64,000 nucleotides of DNA from Mallotus nudiflorus. Lineage: Eukaryota; Streptophyta; Magnoliopsida; Malpighiales; Euphorbiaceae. Below are positions 22,473 through 37,199 of the stretch, one piece after another. The translations under genes were made by a program, and so were the position numbers. The notes beneath the pieces were generated by a model, which did no database searches, had not been told where the DNA came from, and saw only the letters and a program-made list of their open reading frames with translations. The stretch lies in NCBI GenBank assembly GCA_947683625.1, contig CANTUR010000383.1, positions 3,072,501 through 3,136,500 on the forward strand, in the 5' to 3' direction. Position 1 is the first letter of the stretch. Every line of letters begins with the position of its first letter.

Positions 22473-23967
22473 ACCAAAATTGACTAAATTTTTTTTAATT
22501 TGTTATTAATTTATTTGTATTTGTTCCAAAATTAGAAATTGTCTCTAAAGTTAAATATGGATGTAGATTGTTAATACATGATATAATAGGATGTCATTTA
22601 TATATATATATATATATGAAATGTAGGATATGATGAAATACTTTTAGAATTTGAATAGTATTGGAATATATATATATATTAGTGTTTAGTTAAAAAATAA
22701 TACTAAAAAACTATATGAATATTATATATTTAGTTATTTGCATGAGAAGTTATTTTGCATGAAGGATCAAAGGTCTAAAACTCATTGCTTTATCTGATAA
22801 TTAGGTGATACCTCTTCAAAGAGGTGTCGCCCCTTGGTCTTGAGGCAAAATGAAATCACCTCTATAACTAAAAGGCGACGCCTCATTCATGAGGCGGTCG
22901 CCACATTGATAAAACCATGTGTTTTTATATTGTTTTGTCTTATTTGTTTCATCATTTTTTAGGTTTACATAAATTTTTATGTTTCCAAATTTCAATTGTA
23001 CTTATATGATTATTTCACTATTTTATTTAATTAATGTTTGAGTGTTCATGATCCCTATTTGTATCAATTCAATTCATGAATTAACTTTGTAGTTCCCTTT
23101 TGTAGGAATTTATGTATTCGTGAGGCTAATACTTTGTTTATTACAAGATTTTGGAGTGAATTAAATCACTCGATCTTAATTCATGTTCTTTTAGTTCACC
23201 TGTTTATTTCCTTTCCTTTAATTTATCTTCAGTTTATTATTGGTTTATTTTCAGTATTTTATACTTTCTCTTGCATATAAAAAGGGTTGTAACTCATTTC
23301 TCCTCCCCCCATTTCTTCGCATGTGTATTTATTTATTTATTATTGCTTTTATGGATGTTTATAAATTATTACTTATAGTAAATGTCGGGTTTGTAAGTAT
23401 GGAATTTGACTACAAACATGGATTAAATTATAAAATGTGAAAATGGTTTGAATAAAATCTTTATTACATGTTAATAAGGAAATAGTTGAATAATTAATGG
23501 TAATAAAATACAAAACACAAACGGAGGCTAACCGCAAGATTGGGTAGCATTCCAAAAGCCCATACCCAATTTCTGAACCCATTCTCTAATAACGGCTTTT
23601 GAGAACCTCCGTGGAATCCATTTGTCATACAGTGTATCCCGACTTTTATCTAGGTGACAACTCCTTCTCCAATTTTAGGCTACAAGCCTATTTTGTATTT
23701 TATAGTGGTCTTGAGTCTACATAGTGCCGTAGATGCCAAATACTCGAGTGCGTGTTTAACCCCATCACCTACACTACTCTTCTTTTTCATTAAAAATTAT
23801 GTCTTTTGTTCTAATTAAAACATCCACCTTTTATTCAATTAAAAACACAATTTTCTTTTTATTTAACGTAAGTAAAAATGCTTAACTTATCAATTTTTTT
23901 AATTTTTTTATTTCTCCAATTACTATTATTACTATATATATTAAAAATATACATATACATTTTGGTT
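22350..23967. other. Intergenic AT-rich stretch with microsatellites and hairpins
   Basis: No gene is supported. Contents: (AT)n at 22440-22470 and about 22598-22616, two closely related hairpins at 22804-22831 and 22874-22902, and a GC-richer island at about 23500-23780 that looks like old repeat sequence of unknown family. Confidence 0.5.
22804..22902. other. Pair of related stem-loops
   Basis: At 22804-22831 a 12-bp stem (GGTGATACCTCT / AGAGGTGTCGCC, two G-U pairs) closes a TCAA loop. At 22874-22902 the related arms GGCGACGCCTCAT and ATGAGGCGGTCGCC form a second stem with one bulged G. The arms of the two hairpins are variants of the same 11-12-mer. No terminator or transposon end is recognised. 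Confidence 0.7.
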
Positions 23968-24479
23968 TATTCACTCAAATGCAATCATATTATAATACTA
24001 GGTGGTGTTCTAATCATACACATTTTTCTAAAAATAATGACTCAAATCTAATTCAAAGTTAAGAAAACACTACCGTTGGGTCCTAACATAAAAACAATAG
24101 CCCTAAAATAAATAAAAATATCTTCCCCACAAATGCATGGTTAACTATCTGGTTTAATATCTTCAGCCTTCTATAAATTTTTCGTAAAATATCTAACTGC
24201 ATGGAACAATAATCAATTCACAAACTAGTAACTTACAGAAAATAAACAAAGCATATTTAAAGATTAATTATAAAACTCACCCATATCTAAAATCCTAAGA
24301 TCATCCTTTCTAATAGTCAGAAATATATCAGTGTGACAAGAGACCAATTAGGCTGCTATTGTATCTTCAATGTCATATATTCTTAAGGTAGGCATTATCC
24401 AGAGATAGGATCCTAGAACCATAACTATAAAATGAAACTAATGATAAAAAAAATGGTAGTAAATGAACAAAAAAAATTA
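23968..24479 (-). other. Duplicated 3' flank of FB2 with exon-like segment
   Basis: The flank is homologous to 14777-14886 plus 18192-18600 around FB1. A minus-strand stretch at about 24280-24410 ends in ATATGG|GTGAGT, a splice donor, and could be an exon, but it contains an in-frame stop and belongs to no family I know. Confidence 0.4.
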
Positions 24480-24960
24480 AAAAGAAAAAATCTCAAAAAA
24501 TGTCAGTAAATGGCACGATTAATGGCCAATTAACTGTGCCATTAACATATTTTCCTAATTCATAAAACATAAAACCATTCTCAAAACCTGCAATGGACCC
24601 AGGATTAGAGCTAACGTATACATCTCTAAAGCAGAATACAACAACAACTTGTAATCATATATTTCCTTCTTATAACCAAATCTAAAAATAGTACAGATAC
24701 CTAACTCCTTTTTAAATTTTAGAGGAGGCAATTTATGAAATGCCCTTGTAAAGGGATTGAATATAATCACATAATCTTCCTTGGTAGCCATGTACAATAA
24801 TCCATTGCAAGAACCAACAATTGAGCCATTATAAAGCTTTTCCATCAATAAGAAAAAGTCAGCAGTTGGAATGTTATCAAAAAGTGACTCCATTAACCAA
24901 GATTCAAACAATCTTGGCAATGCTTCAATATTAGGAATAATTTTTTGACATTAATTAGGA
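24480..24960 (-). pseudogene. F-box-associated (FBA) gene relic FB2
   Basis: A 121-codon open stretch (24555-24920) encodes PRLFESW, FDNIPTADFFLLMEKLYNGS, then IVGSCNGLLYMAT and FNPFTRAFHKLPP. This is the GSCNGLL...NPxTRxxxxLPP signature of the plant F-box-associated domain (substrate-binding part of SCF ubiquitin ligase adaptors). An extra A before the open stretch shifts the frame relative to FB4, and no F-box lies upstream. The tail (to about 24480) keeps the VNG.VNWPL motif in another frame. It is a fragment about a third of family length. Confidence 0.75.
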
Positions 24961-25289
24961 TTCGACAAAGATTTGATATATGAGATGTGGATATGATAAA
25001 GGACTTTTAGAATTTGAATAGTATTGGAATATGTATATTAGTATTTTAGTTAAAAAATTATATTTAATATATATATATATAAGACCTAAATTCATTAAGA
25101 CTTTTTTTAATTTGTTATTTTTTTATTTGTATTTGTTCCATAAATAAGAGAATAGTATTTGTTTTAGTTAAACTATAATTCATATTCTAAATGTTTCAAT
25201 TTTTAGTTTCATAATATTTTTCAAGTATGAATATAACAAATCTAATTATTTTGTATAAAGTTACTTAAAATGAAAGTTTGAGCACAAGC

Positions 25290-26138
25290 TTTAGCCTATC
25301 TAAAAATGATTCTTGAGTAACTGTAAAGTGATCCATGTATCGCACAATGCCTAAACGTACTGTGTTTAGGATCGTAAATCGTCTTTGATGCAAGAGTTCT
25401 CTTTTATGACCTATATATCACCACTTTCTGCTTCATAATCCAACATAGAGACATCCATTCACCACAATCAATCTCTTAATGGTATCTACTCCCCTATAAC
25501 CATAATCAGATTGCAAAACTTCCTTATAGCTTCCTTCAAATAAATCTAAGGAAAGAATAACCCACTTGAACCCTAAACCCTTTTGTGCGTTAATGGCCAA
25601 TTAACCGTGCCATTAACATATTTTCCTAATGCATAAAACATAAAACCATTCCTAAAACCTGTAATGGACCTCCGATAGGGGATCTTTAGTGGAAAAATTT
25701 CAACTAGAGTCTCACTCCCAGGATCAGAGTTAACGTCTACATTTCTAAAGCAGAATACAACAACAACTTATAATCATCTATTTTCTTATCATAACCAAAT
25801 CTAAAAATAGTACAAATACCTTACTCTTTTTTAAATCTTAGAGGAGATAATTCATGAAATGCCCTTGTAGAGGGATTGAATATAATCATAGAATCTTCTT
25901 TAGTAGCCATGTATAATAATCCATTGCAAGAACCAACAATTGAGCCATTTTAAAGCTTTTCCATCAATAAAAAAAGGTCGATGGTTAGAATGTTATCAAA
26001 AAGCGACTCCAGTGACCAAGATTCAAACAATTTTAGCAGTGCTTCAATATTAGGAATAATTTTTTGACATTGATTGGGATTCGACAAAGATTTGTTATAT
26101 GTGATGTGGGATATAATGAAATGAGAATGTAAAATCAA
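25290..26138 (-). pseudogene. F-box-associated (FBA) gene relic FB3, longest copy
   Basis: Starts with an open stretch of 62 codons (25950-26138) ending at a stop in the LLMEKL segment, where FB2 continues with Tyr. Downstream the same frame resumes with GSCNGLL and NPSTRAFHEL. It then runs into parts lost from FB1 and FB2: a VEIFPLK-like stretch, VNGTVNWPL, and an LDYEAESGDI-like C-terminal FBA motif at about 25400. At least eight in-frame stops are visible, so it is a dead gene that nonetheless preserves the full FBA layout. Confidence 0.7.
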
Positions 26139-26395
26139 TCATAAGATTTGATATATGAGATATGGTAACAATCACTTGTAGATAATTAAATATACAATTA
26201 GTATGCTGAATTATGGAGTCACTTCACTTACCGTCCACAAACTCAATTGTGGATGGTGGAGGAAAAGAAGTGCGTGATGGTCACTGAACAAGAAAACACC
26301 ATAGAAAATATCAAAAAATTGTGTGAACAAACAGGCAGTGGTGTGTGTTTTTAAATCTTTCAAATTGTTGATTTGACATATTCATTGCATCAAAT

Positions 26396-26650
26396 CCCAC
26401 ATCTCATATATCAAATCTTTATCGAATCCCAATCAATGTCAAAAATTGTTCCTAATATTGAATCACTGCCAAGATTGTTTGAATCTTAGTCGTTGTGGTC
26501 GTTTATTGATAACATTCCAACTGCCGATCATTTTTTGTTGATGGAAAAGCTTCCTAATGGCTCAATAGTTGGTTCTTGCGATGGATTATTCTGCGGGGAA
26601 AGATTATCGGATTATATTCAATTCCTCAGCATTTCATGAAGGTGTAATCT
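26396..26650 (+). pseudogene. F-box-associated gene relic FB4, inverted fragment
   Basis: From ATG at about 26451 the frame reads MSKIVPNIESLPRLFES, then a TAG replacing the Trp of the FESW motif, then FIDNIPTADHFLLMEKL and GSIVGSCDGLF before it decays. It is the same segment as FB1-FB3 on the opposite strand, so the cluster includes an inverted copy. Confidence 0.65.
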
Positions 26651-27329
26651 ATTAGTACTTTATTTTTTACAAAATAAAATAGTTTGTTAACAATCACCCT
26701 CAGATAATTTAATACACTTTCATTTTATTGTAATAAAAATAAAGTGTACACAAAATAAATAAAAAATAAAGTTACAATAGAATTTTTCTTTCATGAATTG
26801 CCTCCTCTACAATTTATTTAAAAAAAGCATAATTTTTTTTAACATTGTAATAGTATTAATAAGAATAAAAACTTTTACATTATGTGTTAAATTATTAAAA
26901 TTTAGAATTTTTTCTATAAAAAATATTAAAATTTCCTTTTTAATTTTTATCTTAAAATATTTATAAAAAATTTTTCTTCCAAATACACATATTTTATTTT
27001 ATATTAAACACTCTAATTCTATTATATCTTAAAACATTAGTCTTCCTTATATAAAAAAATATCTCTCTTTTATTCAACTAGAAATATTTTCTATTTGACA
27101 TAAAAAGTAAAAAAAATATGCAATTTTTTTTCTTATTTCTTATTTTTATTTTATTTATTCAATAATAATAATAATAATTATTATTATTATTATTATTAAT
27201 AAAAATATAGATGTACTCGTAATAAAAAAATAATTAAATAAAATTATTGTAATAACTTTTAAAGTTCTCACTTTTATATTTAATTAATACATAGTTTTTA
27301 ATTTATTAGAATTATTTAATTATTTATTT

Positions 27330-27331
<2 letters not shown>

Positions 27332-27371
<40 letters not shown>
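27332..27371. repeat. (AT)20 microsatellite
   Basis: Uninterrupted AT dinucleotide run of 40 bp. Confidence 0.95.
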
Positions 27372-27373
<2 letters not shown>

Positions 27374-27929
27374 AATTTAAAAAAAAAAAGTGCAATTTAA
27401 CTTCACCTTGGTGTTAACTACTGAAGCTTTGATTCTAAAGCTCTTCAACTTCAAATTTTTCGGGGCTTTATAAAGGAAAAAGTACTTGTAGAGTTTAGAT
27501 GCAGAATTTGTGTATAATTCAGTGGAATTCGGGTTTTAAAATTAAGGTTCTGACATCTAGGTGAAATGATAGTTAGGATTGTACTGGGAGTGGAGGTCAT
27601 TGGCTCTGTTTTAGTTTTGAGAGCAAGAACAGAGAGGGTTATGCTAGAAGACTGTTAATCTCTGGAAACGACATGACAGATTGCTTCAAACGACATAGTG
27701 TTTTGTTTGTTCATTTTTTCCAAGAAAGTATTAGAGATGATTACAAGAATCTACCGCATTTTTTTTCTTTTTCATTTTATACCTCTGCTATTAGCTAGCC
27801 ACAAAAACTTTTATTAATTTAAAATTCCAATAAGGTAAGTTCACAAGAGATGGAAAACTATCCCAACATATGTTTTCTCCATATATCAATATTTTCTTGA
27901 TTTTAATTGTATTATACACTTTAATTCCT

Positions 27930-28330
27930 CTAAGAGTTTGTTTATTTGGTAAAAAATAATAATAAGAATCAAAATTAAAGTAGACAATTCTAATTCATAG
28001 TGTTTAGTTAGCCATTTTCTTGTATTTTTAAGAAATAAATTTTAATTTTTTTAAAATAAAATTAAATCAAGTATAAATTGATCAAATATTTAAACATTAA
28101 TATATATTTTTAAAATATATATATATATTAATAAAATATATATTAAAAAATTATAAAAATATTTTTTTCATAAAAAGAATATTTAGTTGCTATGTCAAAT
28201 ATTCCCATTTCCATCTCCTAATAAACCAAACACATTCTTTAAAAATTCATTCTATTTTTAATTCATTTCCATTTTTATTCCAATTTGATTTTCAAGTATG
28301 AATCAAATGGATCTAATTTTTTAAAAATAT
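27930..28330. repeat. MITE-like AT-rich repeat, copy 1
   Basis: The left end GTTTGTTTATTTGGTAAAAA and internal words such as AAATCAAGTATAAA recur in the GS2 5' UTR intron at about 35998-36470. The right end (AATAAACCAAACACATTC) is roughly the inverse of the left. Exact ends and target duplication could not be fixed. Confidence 0.4.
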
Positions 28331-28359
28331 CTTTTTTTAATCAAGTAATGATATTTTGT

Positions 28360-29087
28360 ATATGTTTGAACAGTGGAATGGAGATAATAATGATTTTCTA
28401 TTATTTCTTCCTTGTGTTGATTATGGATTAGCGAACTGATACAATAAATACGTGCATTTGATTAAAAAATAATGTAATGTAATCGATCCACAAGCCAGTT
28501 GACTTTGTATTATTGTCTCATTCATATCTTGGAATAATAAATTAATCCTGTGATGGGAAATTTTTGCCTTACCAAGTGTCAAACGGTCACATTTGTAACA
28601 TATAAGAATCCATCTCATTTTTGTCATCCAACTATTTTACATTTGTAAAATATCCAAAATTCATTAGATTTTAATTAATTTAATTCGACTCAAATAAAAT
28701 TATAAAAATGATAAAAAAATTTTAATAACTAATTTAATGCGATTATATATATTAAAAGTATAATCCGACCTCATTTGAGTAGGAATAACTTCTATTAATT
28801 GATTTTAAAAGTTGTTGGTGAACATATGATCCAAATTTGAGTGTTGGAAGTAGGTAAGAATCTTTAAAAAAAAAAAACAAAGGAAAAAATCCAATCAAGA
28901 ACATGAAAAGTAAATTTGATAGGCTCTGAAATTCTCATCTAAGAACGGAGGGAGCATGCAAAAAATAATAAAATCATCACAATGCAGTTGAATAGTAATG
29001 ACATGCATGTGAAGACTAAGGTTCCTCGAATTAATTTGGAAGATCAAATATTTCCTTCAGTCTTAGTCTCATGATTCTACACTAATG
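28360..29087. repeat. Left unit of tandem duplication, 3' flank of truncated PM19-like gene
   Basis: Sequence from about 28360 and 28425 reappears at about 30690 and 31010, and 28930-29087 at 31140-31297. The duplicated unit therefore includes gene and both flanks. Confidence 0.7.
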
Positions 29088-29784
29088 TCATGCTACTGAA
29101 TCATAAATAGCAATGGTGCAGAACAATTGGGTAGCGCTCACTATTATCGTCGCCACTTCTAGCTTGCGCTGTTTATCAACATCACAATGCCATCGTTAGG
29201 TCTCTTCTTAAAAAGATTGCTGTTTGCTTTAAATATGAGTGAACTTACCAAGCCTCGACATGTCCAGCCTACGTTAATCTCTTTAATTGTCAATCTGCAG
29301 AACAGATTTAAAAACGTGTTAGAAGTTAAAGCAATGACTGAAATGGGAGGAGAAGAGAACCATAGAGGAATAAGCATATATATAGCAACCCCATGGCTAG
29401 TAGAGTTAGTGATAAGGCTGTGATAGAAGAGGCAACAGCTGTATGTAAGTTTGGAACGTTCAATTTAAGCATATTATGGATTCCTGTGAGCGAAGCAGCG
29501 ATGCCAACAATGCCAGCAACGAGTGAGAAAATGAAGAAGGGACCTGTTGCCATGTTTCCTATTGGAAAATATATGGGAAATACGCGAGTACGAATTGATG
29601 CTGCATACATATATCCAAAAAGGTCAAGCAGAAGTTAGTATCAATTTGCTTGTGTTGCTTATGGATTATTGAAACTTATATGTTGTTAATCTAGATGTCT
29701 GAATTACCTGTTTCTCGCTCTCTTTTAATTCCGAGATTCACAGCTTATGAAGCAGGCTACTGATTTTGATGCTCCTGAAGCCAT
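29088..29784 (-). pseudogene. AWPM-19/PM19-like membrane protein gene, truncated duplicate
   Basis: Four exons correspond to those of the intact neighbour: 29708-29784, 29390-29600, 29249-29294 and 29088-29168. Exon 1 has lost 50 bp, which deletes most of the first membrane helix and shifts the frame, giving a stop after 19 codons. Exon 2 still encodes the FPIYFPIGNMATG motif and two hydrophobic helices but lacks three codons at its start. Exons 3 and 4 remain open and keep all splice sites. The damage sits in exon 1, so a shorter product from an internal ATG cannot be excluded, but a family-type four-helix protein cannot be made. Confidence 0.85.
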
Positions 29785-29827
29785 GGCTGCTTTCTTTAAG
29801 CTTAGAAGCAAGATTCAAGAAGATAAA

Positions 29828-29831
<4 letters not shown>

Positions 29832-29883
<52 letters not shown>
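29832..29883. repeat. (AT)26 microsatellite upstream of truncated PM19-like gene
   Basis: Pure AT run of 52 bp. The intact copy has only a short TATATATAA at the matching place (32144-32152), so the run expanded here, in what would be the core promoter. Confidence 0.9.
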
Positions 29884-29886
<3 letters not shown>

Positions 29887-31007
29887 ATGCAAAAAGTTAG
29901 AGGAATTGTTCTTTCCTGACAAATGATAATAACAAGAGTTGTCCTACCATTTGGAAAAAGAAATGGTTTGCCTTCAATTCCAAGGAATGTTTTTAATTCC
30001 TTTGTTTGCTAGTTTTGCATCAACGCAAGGGAAGGAATCAAGATCTATAAGTATGTGGATATTTTAATGATTTTTCCTTCAGATGCTCAGAAAATGGTTT
30101 CATAAACTTAATTATCATGGACATCTAACGGACAAGAGAGGGCTCAAGGATTACTTTATGCAATGCCAAGTAATCCTTGCATGTTTTCCAGCACCAATAG
30201 CCGTCAGTAACAGATAACTCAACCAAGAAACAAGCTACAAATAATTTACATTGCATTATCATGATTCGAAGAATTATTCATTCGATTAATTAAAACAAAC
30301 ATTAATCAAAACAATTCAAAGAAAAAAATTACATTAATCTCAACATGAGGCTTATTTATTTCTAGATGGGGGTGTTAATTATTATAAAAAAAAATGAAAA
30401 AAAAAAAAGAGAGAAGATTTGGAAAAAAGAAAGAAGATTTGGAAAGGAGAAAGAAAACAGAGGAATAATTAGGGACGATAAGAGTGTAACCTATTAAAGA
30501 AGACGGAGAGACAAAGTAAACCCAACGGTTTTCGGTCAACAAACTTAAATTAAAATATTTGTGTATCAGGTTACAGGTGATCTTCCTCAACAGTTGTATT
30601 CAAATAAAAATAATCTAATAGTAAATAGTTTTATTTGTATAGAAATAAACAGCTGTATTGTGGAAGAACTCATATTTAGTAAACGTTTGAACGGCCAAAT
30701 GGAGATAACAATGATTTTCAATTTTTTTTTTCATCTTCTGATTTTTTTTAAAAAAATAAATAGTCTAAATAGTAAATCTTTTGACTTTGAAGTGAAATGG
30801 AACACAAACATTTCAATTAATAATGATTTTTTTATATTTCAGATTAAAAGGAAGACAATTCAATTAGGAGTAATTTTTTAATATTCGTATCTGTGTCTGT
30901 ACAACCTATTAGGAGAGTTGGGGAATCAAATCCTACTCTCACTCACCTATTTTGATCTTATAACAGAATGTTTTACCATCTAGCCTAAGCAGGTTAGATT
31001 TCATTTG
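29884..31007. other. Intergenic DNA between PM19-like duplicates
   Basis: 29884-30110 matches the 5' flank of the intact copy (32150-32350). The rest is AT-rich with no gene seen; open stretches at 30375-30590 and 30561-30881 are low-complexity. Confidence 0.5.
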
Positions 31008-31297
31008 GTGATTATGGATTAGGGTAATGATACAATAGGTATGTGCATTGGATTTCAAAAAAAAAATAATAATGTAATGTAAAAGATTTGGAGCATACAT
31101 CACAAATTTGACCGTTGAAAGTAGGTGCAAAAAAATTTAAAATGCTCATCCAAGAATGGAGGAGCATGCATAAAATAATAAAATCATCACAATACAGTTG
31201 AATAGCAGTGACATATGTTATGAAGAACAAGTTTCCTCGCATTAGTTTGGAAGATCAAATATTTCCTTCACTCTTAGTCTCTTGATCGTGCCTAATG

Positions 31298-32058
31298 TCA
31301 TGCTGCTGAAGCATAAATAGCACTGGTGCAGAACAATTGGGTAGCGCTCACTATTATCGTCACCACTTCTAGAGTGCGCTGTTTATCAACATCACAATGC
31401 CACTGTTAGATCTATATTCTAAATAAGATTGCTGTTTGCTTTAGTTATGAGTGAACTTACCAAGTTTGAATCTGTCCAGCCTATGTTAATCTCTTTACAC
31501 GCCAATCTGCAGAACAGATTTTAAAACATGTTAGAAGTTAAAGCAGTGACTGAAATGGGAGCAGAAAAGTACCACAGAAAAATGAGCATATATATAGCAA
31601 CCCCATGGCTAATAGAGTTAGTGATAAGGCTGTGACAGAAGAGGCAGCAGCTGTATGTAAGTTTGGACCGTTCACTTTAAGCATATTATGAATTCCTGTG
31701 AGCGAAGTAGAGATGCCAACAATGCCAGCAAGGAGTGAAAAAATGATGAAGGGACCCGTTGCCATATTTCCCATTGGAAAATATATGGGAAATATGCGAG
31801 CAGGAATCGATAAAATAGATGCTGCATGTACATATATCCACAAGGTCAAGCAGAAGTCAGTAGAAATTTACTTGTGTTTGCTTATAAATTAATTAAACCT
31901 TATAAGTTGTTAATCTAGAAGTCTGAATTACCTGTTTCTCGCGCTCTTTTAATTCCGTGATTCACAGTCCATGAAGCAATTACTACTATAATGAAGTACA
32001 AGGCCATGTTGATGATAAAGAGCAAGAAGGCTGCTGATTTTGATGCTCCTGAAGCCAT
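31298..32058 (-). CDS. AWPM-19 / PM19-like plasma-membrane protein (157 aa)
   Basis: Four exons: 31932-32058, 31602-31821, 31461-31506 and 31298-31378, all with GT-AG introns and continuous phase (1, 2, 0). The start MASGASK followed by a hydrophobic helix, then the family block FPIYFPMGNMATG, a second helix, SLTGIHN, a Ser/Ala-rich third helix ending LLAMG, the ACKEINIGW segment, and a last helix near RTLEVVTIIVSATQLF identify the AWPM-19 family. Members are four-helix plasma-membrane proteins linked to ABA, seed dormancy and freezing or drought tolerance in cereals and Arabidopsis. Length is close to the family norm (about 155-185). It neighbours a truncated duplicate; function here is inferred from family only. 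Confidence 0.92.
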
Positions 32059-32143
32059 GGCTGCTTTCTTTCAGCTTAGAAGCAAGATTCAAGAAGATAA
32101 AAAATACTTGTTCTATGCCACCCTTGTTGAGTTCTGAAGACAA

Positions 32144-32152
32144 TTATATATA
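32144..32152 (-). promoter_or_regulatory. Probable TATA box of intact PM19-like gene
   Basis: TATATATAA on the minus strand lies about 90 bp upstream of the ATG at 32058, suitable spacing for a plant core promoter with a short leader. Confidence 0.45.
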
Positions 32153-32399
32153 CATCCATGTAATGGAAAAAGTTGAGGAATTGTTTTGTTCTGACAAATG
32201 ATGATAACAAGAGTTGTCCTGCCACTTTTTGGAAAAAGAAATGGTTTGCCTTCATTTCCAAGGAATGTTTTCAATTCCTTTGTTTGCTAGTTTGCATCAA
32301 TGAAGGGGAAGGAATCAAATTAATTCGTGAATTGGGATCTCTTTTCCTGGGAATAAAGTTAAATCTGTAGCCTTGTAATGGAAAGTCTTAATATATAGC

Positions 32400-33029
32400 A
32401 TGCCTTTACCCCTTTTGTAACATACAAGCTTTTTTTATTTTTTATTTTTTGGGTTGATGCATAGATAGATGCATGAAAATGAGAAAAGTTCTGGATCCCC
32501 AAACGATGGCTTTTCACCATATCTATCAATTACCATCTTTTACCAGCCCAAAAAAGGTGAACGGAGAAAGTGAATAGTGATGAAAATCAGAAGTAAACTG
32601 TTGATGGCAGCAGCAGCACCTTGTGTGTAAATTTTGCTCCTTCTTGTTTCCATCCAACAGCAAGAACGAAGTCAAAAAGGCAACATATGGAATGTTTGCA
32701 ATTAAATATCTAACAAATCTAGAATATCAATGAATTATCGAAAAGCTGGAGGAAAAGCATCCAGGATGCCATGATTCAAACATCAAGTAATTGCCCATAA
32801 GTTTTTAAACTAATCAACAGGGAGGAACCCTTATCCATTTGATGTTTCTCAATTTAAGAGACCATTCTACAGGCTTGGGCATGAAAAAAATCTGATACCA
32901 TCAGGACCCTATTTACAAAGATCTTCCTGAGGATTAAGAGGAGAGCATTTTCCTCTGCCACAGGTAAATTAAATTCGAGCATGGGATTAATTCCTGTGGG
33001 TCAATGAGGCTGTCTTCAATCAAATTCTA
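32400..33029. other. Intergenic region and GS2 3' UTR
   Basis: No gene is seen. The part next to 33029 is the 3' UTR of the glutamine synthetase gene (minus strand). A TGCATG element at about 32471 upstream of the PM19-like gene resembles seed RY motifs but is isolated. Confidence 0.45.
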
Positions 33030-35808
<2,779 letters not shown>

Positions 35809-35997
35809 TTTCACCTAGACGTAAATAACAAGAGCTTAACAGCTTGAAAATCAAGAACAAGGTAGCCAAAGTTTTATTGTCACAAATAAATCCAAGCTGG
35901 GGAAGTCGATTAGCAAAATCCAAAAGATCAAGGTGAAACCAACCACAAAACTAATCAAGTGATAAACCAACTTTCATCTACTTAAATACTACTTAGG

Positions 35998-36470
35998 GAC
36001 GTTTGTTTAGTAAAAAATAAGAGTAGAAATCAAAATCGAAATAAACGATTCCGAATTTTAATGTTTCCTTGACTAAAATTAACGTAAAAATGAAAATGTG
36101 ATTTCCTCCCATCTAGTTTTTAGGGAATGACTTTTTATTATTTTAGAAATCAAGTCAAATCAAGTATAAAATGGTAAATATTTAAATATTAATATTTATT
36201 TTTGAAACGTATAAACGAAACATATAAATTAATAAAAATATGTATTAAATATTTGAATAAAAAATATTTATCAAAAGTAAATAATTTTTATACTTTTAAA
36301 AAAAATTATAATAATATTTTATAATACAAAATTTTTAATATTAATTTTTAATGTATAAAAATAATTATAATGTTAGTTTTTAGTAATTACAAAAATATTT
36401 TTTCATAAAAAAAATTTTAGTCGTTAAATATATTTAATTCTCATTCAGAGTCAGTCAACTATAAAACAAT
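35998..36470. repeat. MITE-like AT-rich repeat, copy 2, in GS2 leader intron
   Basis: Begins GTTTGTTTAGTAAAAAATAA and shares many words in order with 27930-28330. It probably represents a short non-autonomous DNA element inserted in the intron; the ends are not sharply defined. Confidence 0.4.
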
Positions 36471-37091
36471 ATATTCTATATCTTTGTTGATGCACATTGA
36501 GAGGTGCGAACCTGATTTATATCTCCGCTACCATATGTCAAAAAAGAAAAAAAAAAAAAAGACAAATCGGTTTGACTTCCATTCAAGTGACCAAAAACAA
36601 AAAATTCCCATGCAAACTGATTAGGAAGAAGCTGTATTTGCATAATTTTTTAATCGGGTAGAAGGTGTAAAAGCCATAAAAAAGGTGCAACGAGGCATAT
36701 ATGATTGGATGGCCAAATTATACTGGTTGTGCCATGCTACAGGTGGACCAGATCATATTGAGTAGTTGCATATAGCTCATACAGTGCATCTATTAATCGA
36801 CAAAAAGGTTCCAAACTCATTGTGGTAGCATCCATGTTCCCCAACCAAACGCTACCATACAAATAATATTAACGTACACTCAAAGGAGCATAAGCATAAC
36901 AAAGTAAAATATTTAAAATTTTTACTGAGCCATCAGATCTCTCCATCTCAAATTTACGGATCTTTAATGTGGCTGTTTTCCAACACCCATTAATCAGGAC
37001 TAAAATCGTCTCCAGCCCAGTTTGAACATAGTCGAAGCCCAAGTAACCCAAAAAAATACACAAAACATGAACTTTCATGACAAGAACTTAC

Positions 37092-37190
37092 CTTGGAACT
37101 GCCTCTAAATGGCCAGTGGAGGAGCAAGAATGGGGGTGTTGCCTCTATATGAGTGAGTGAGTGAGTGAGTGAGTGAGTGAGAGGAGAAAT
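37092..37190 (-). other. GLN2: GS2 5' UTR exon (upstream limit uncertain)
   Basis: A donor CCAAG|GTAAGT at 37092/37091 pairs with the acceptor CTAG|GTGAAAATG at 35814, just before the GS2 ATG. GS2 genes commonly have such a leader intron. The exon carries a (GAGT)n run. The transcription start is not determined, so the right edge is a guess. Confidence 0.6.
37151..37182. repeat. (GAGT)n tetranucleotide repeat in GS2 leader region
   Basis: About 7.5 units of GAGT. In the GS2 transcript it would read as an ACTC repeat, a CT-rich leader feature. Confidence 0.9.
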
Positions 37191-37199
37191 AGAATTGGA

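Larger units (their letters stand above)
26651..28359. other. AT-rich intergenic DNA
   Basis: No gene is recognised. It contains an (AAT)/(ATT) palindromic microsatellite at about 27162-27200, (AT)n at 27332-27371, a GC-richer stretch at 27400-27700 without a clear ORF, and a MITE-like repeat at about 27930-28330. Confidence 0.5.

Noticed and set aside
23240..23582. Open stretches of 66-69 codons on both strands
   Set aside because: Short, overlapping, hydrophobic composition only; no conserved motif.
29326..29638. Plus-strand open stretches across the PM19-like exons (also 31698-31892)
   Set aside because: Antisense shadows of the conserved minus-strand exons.
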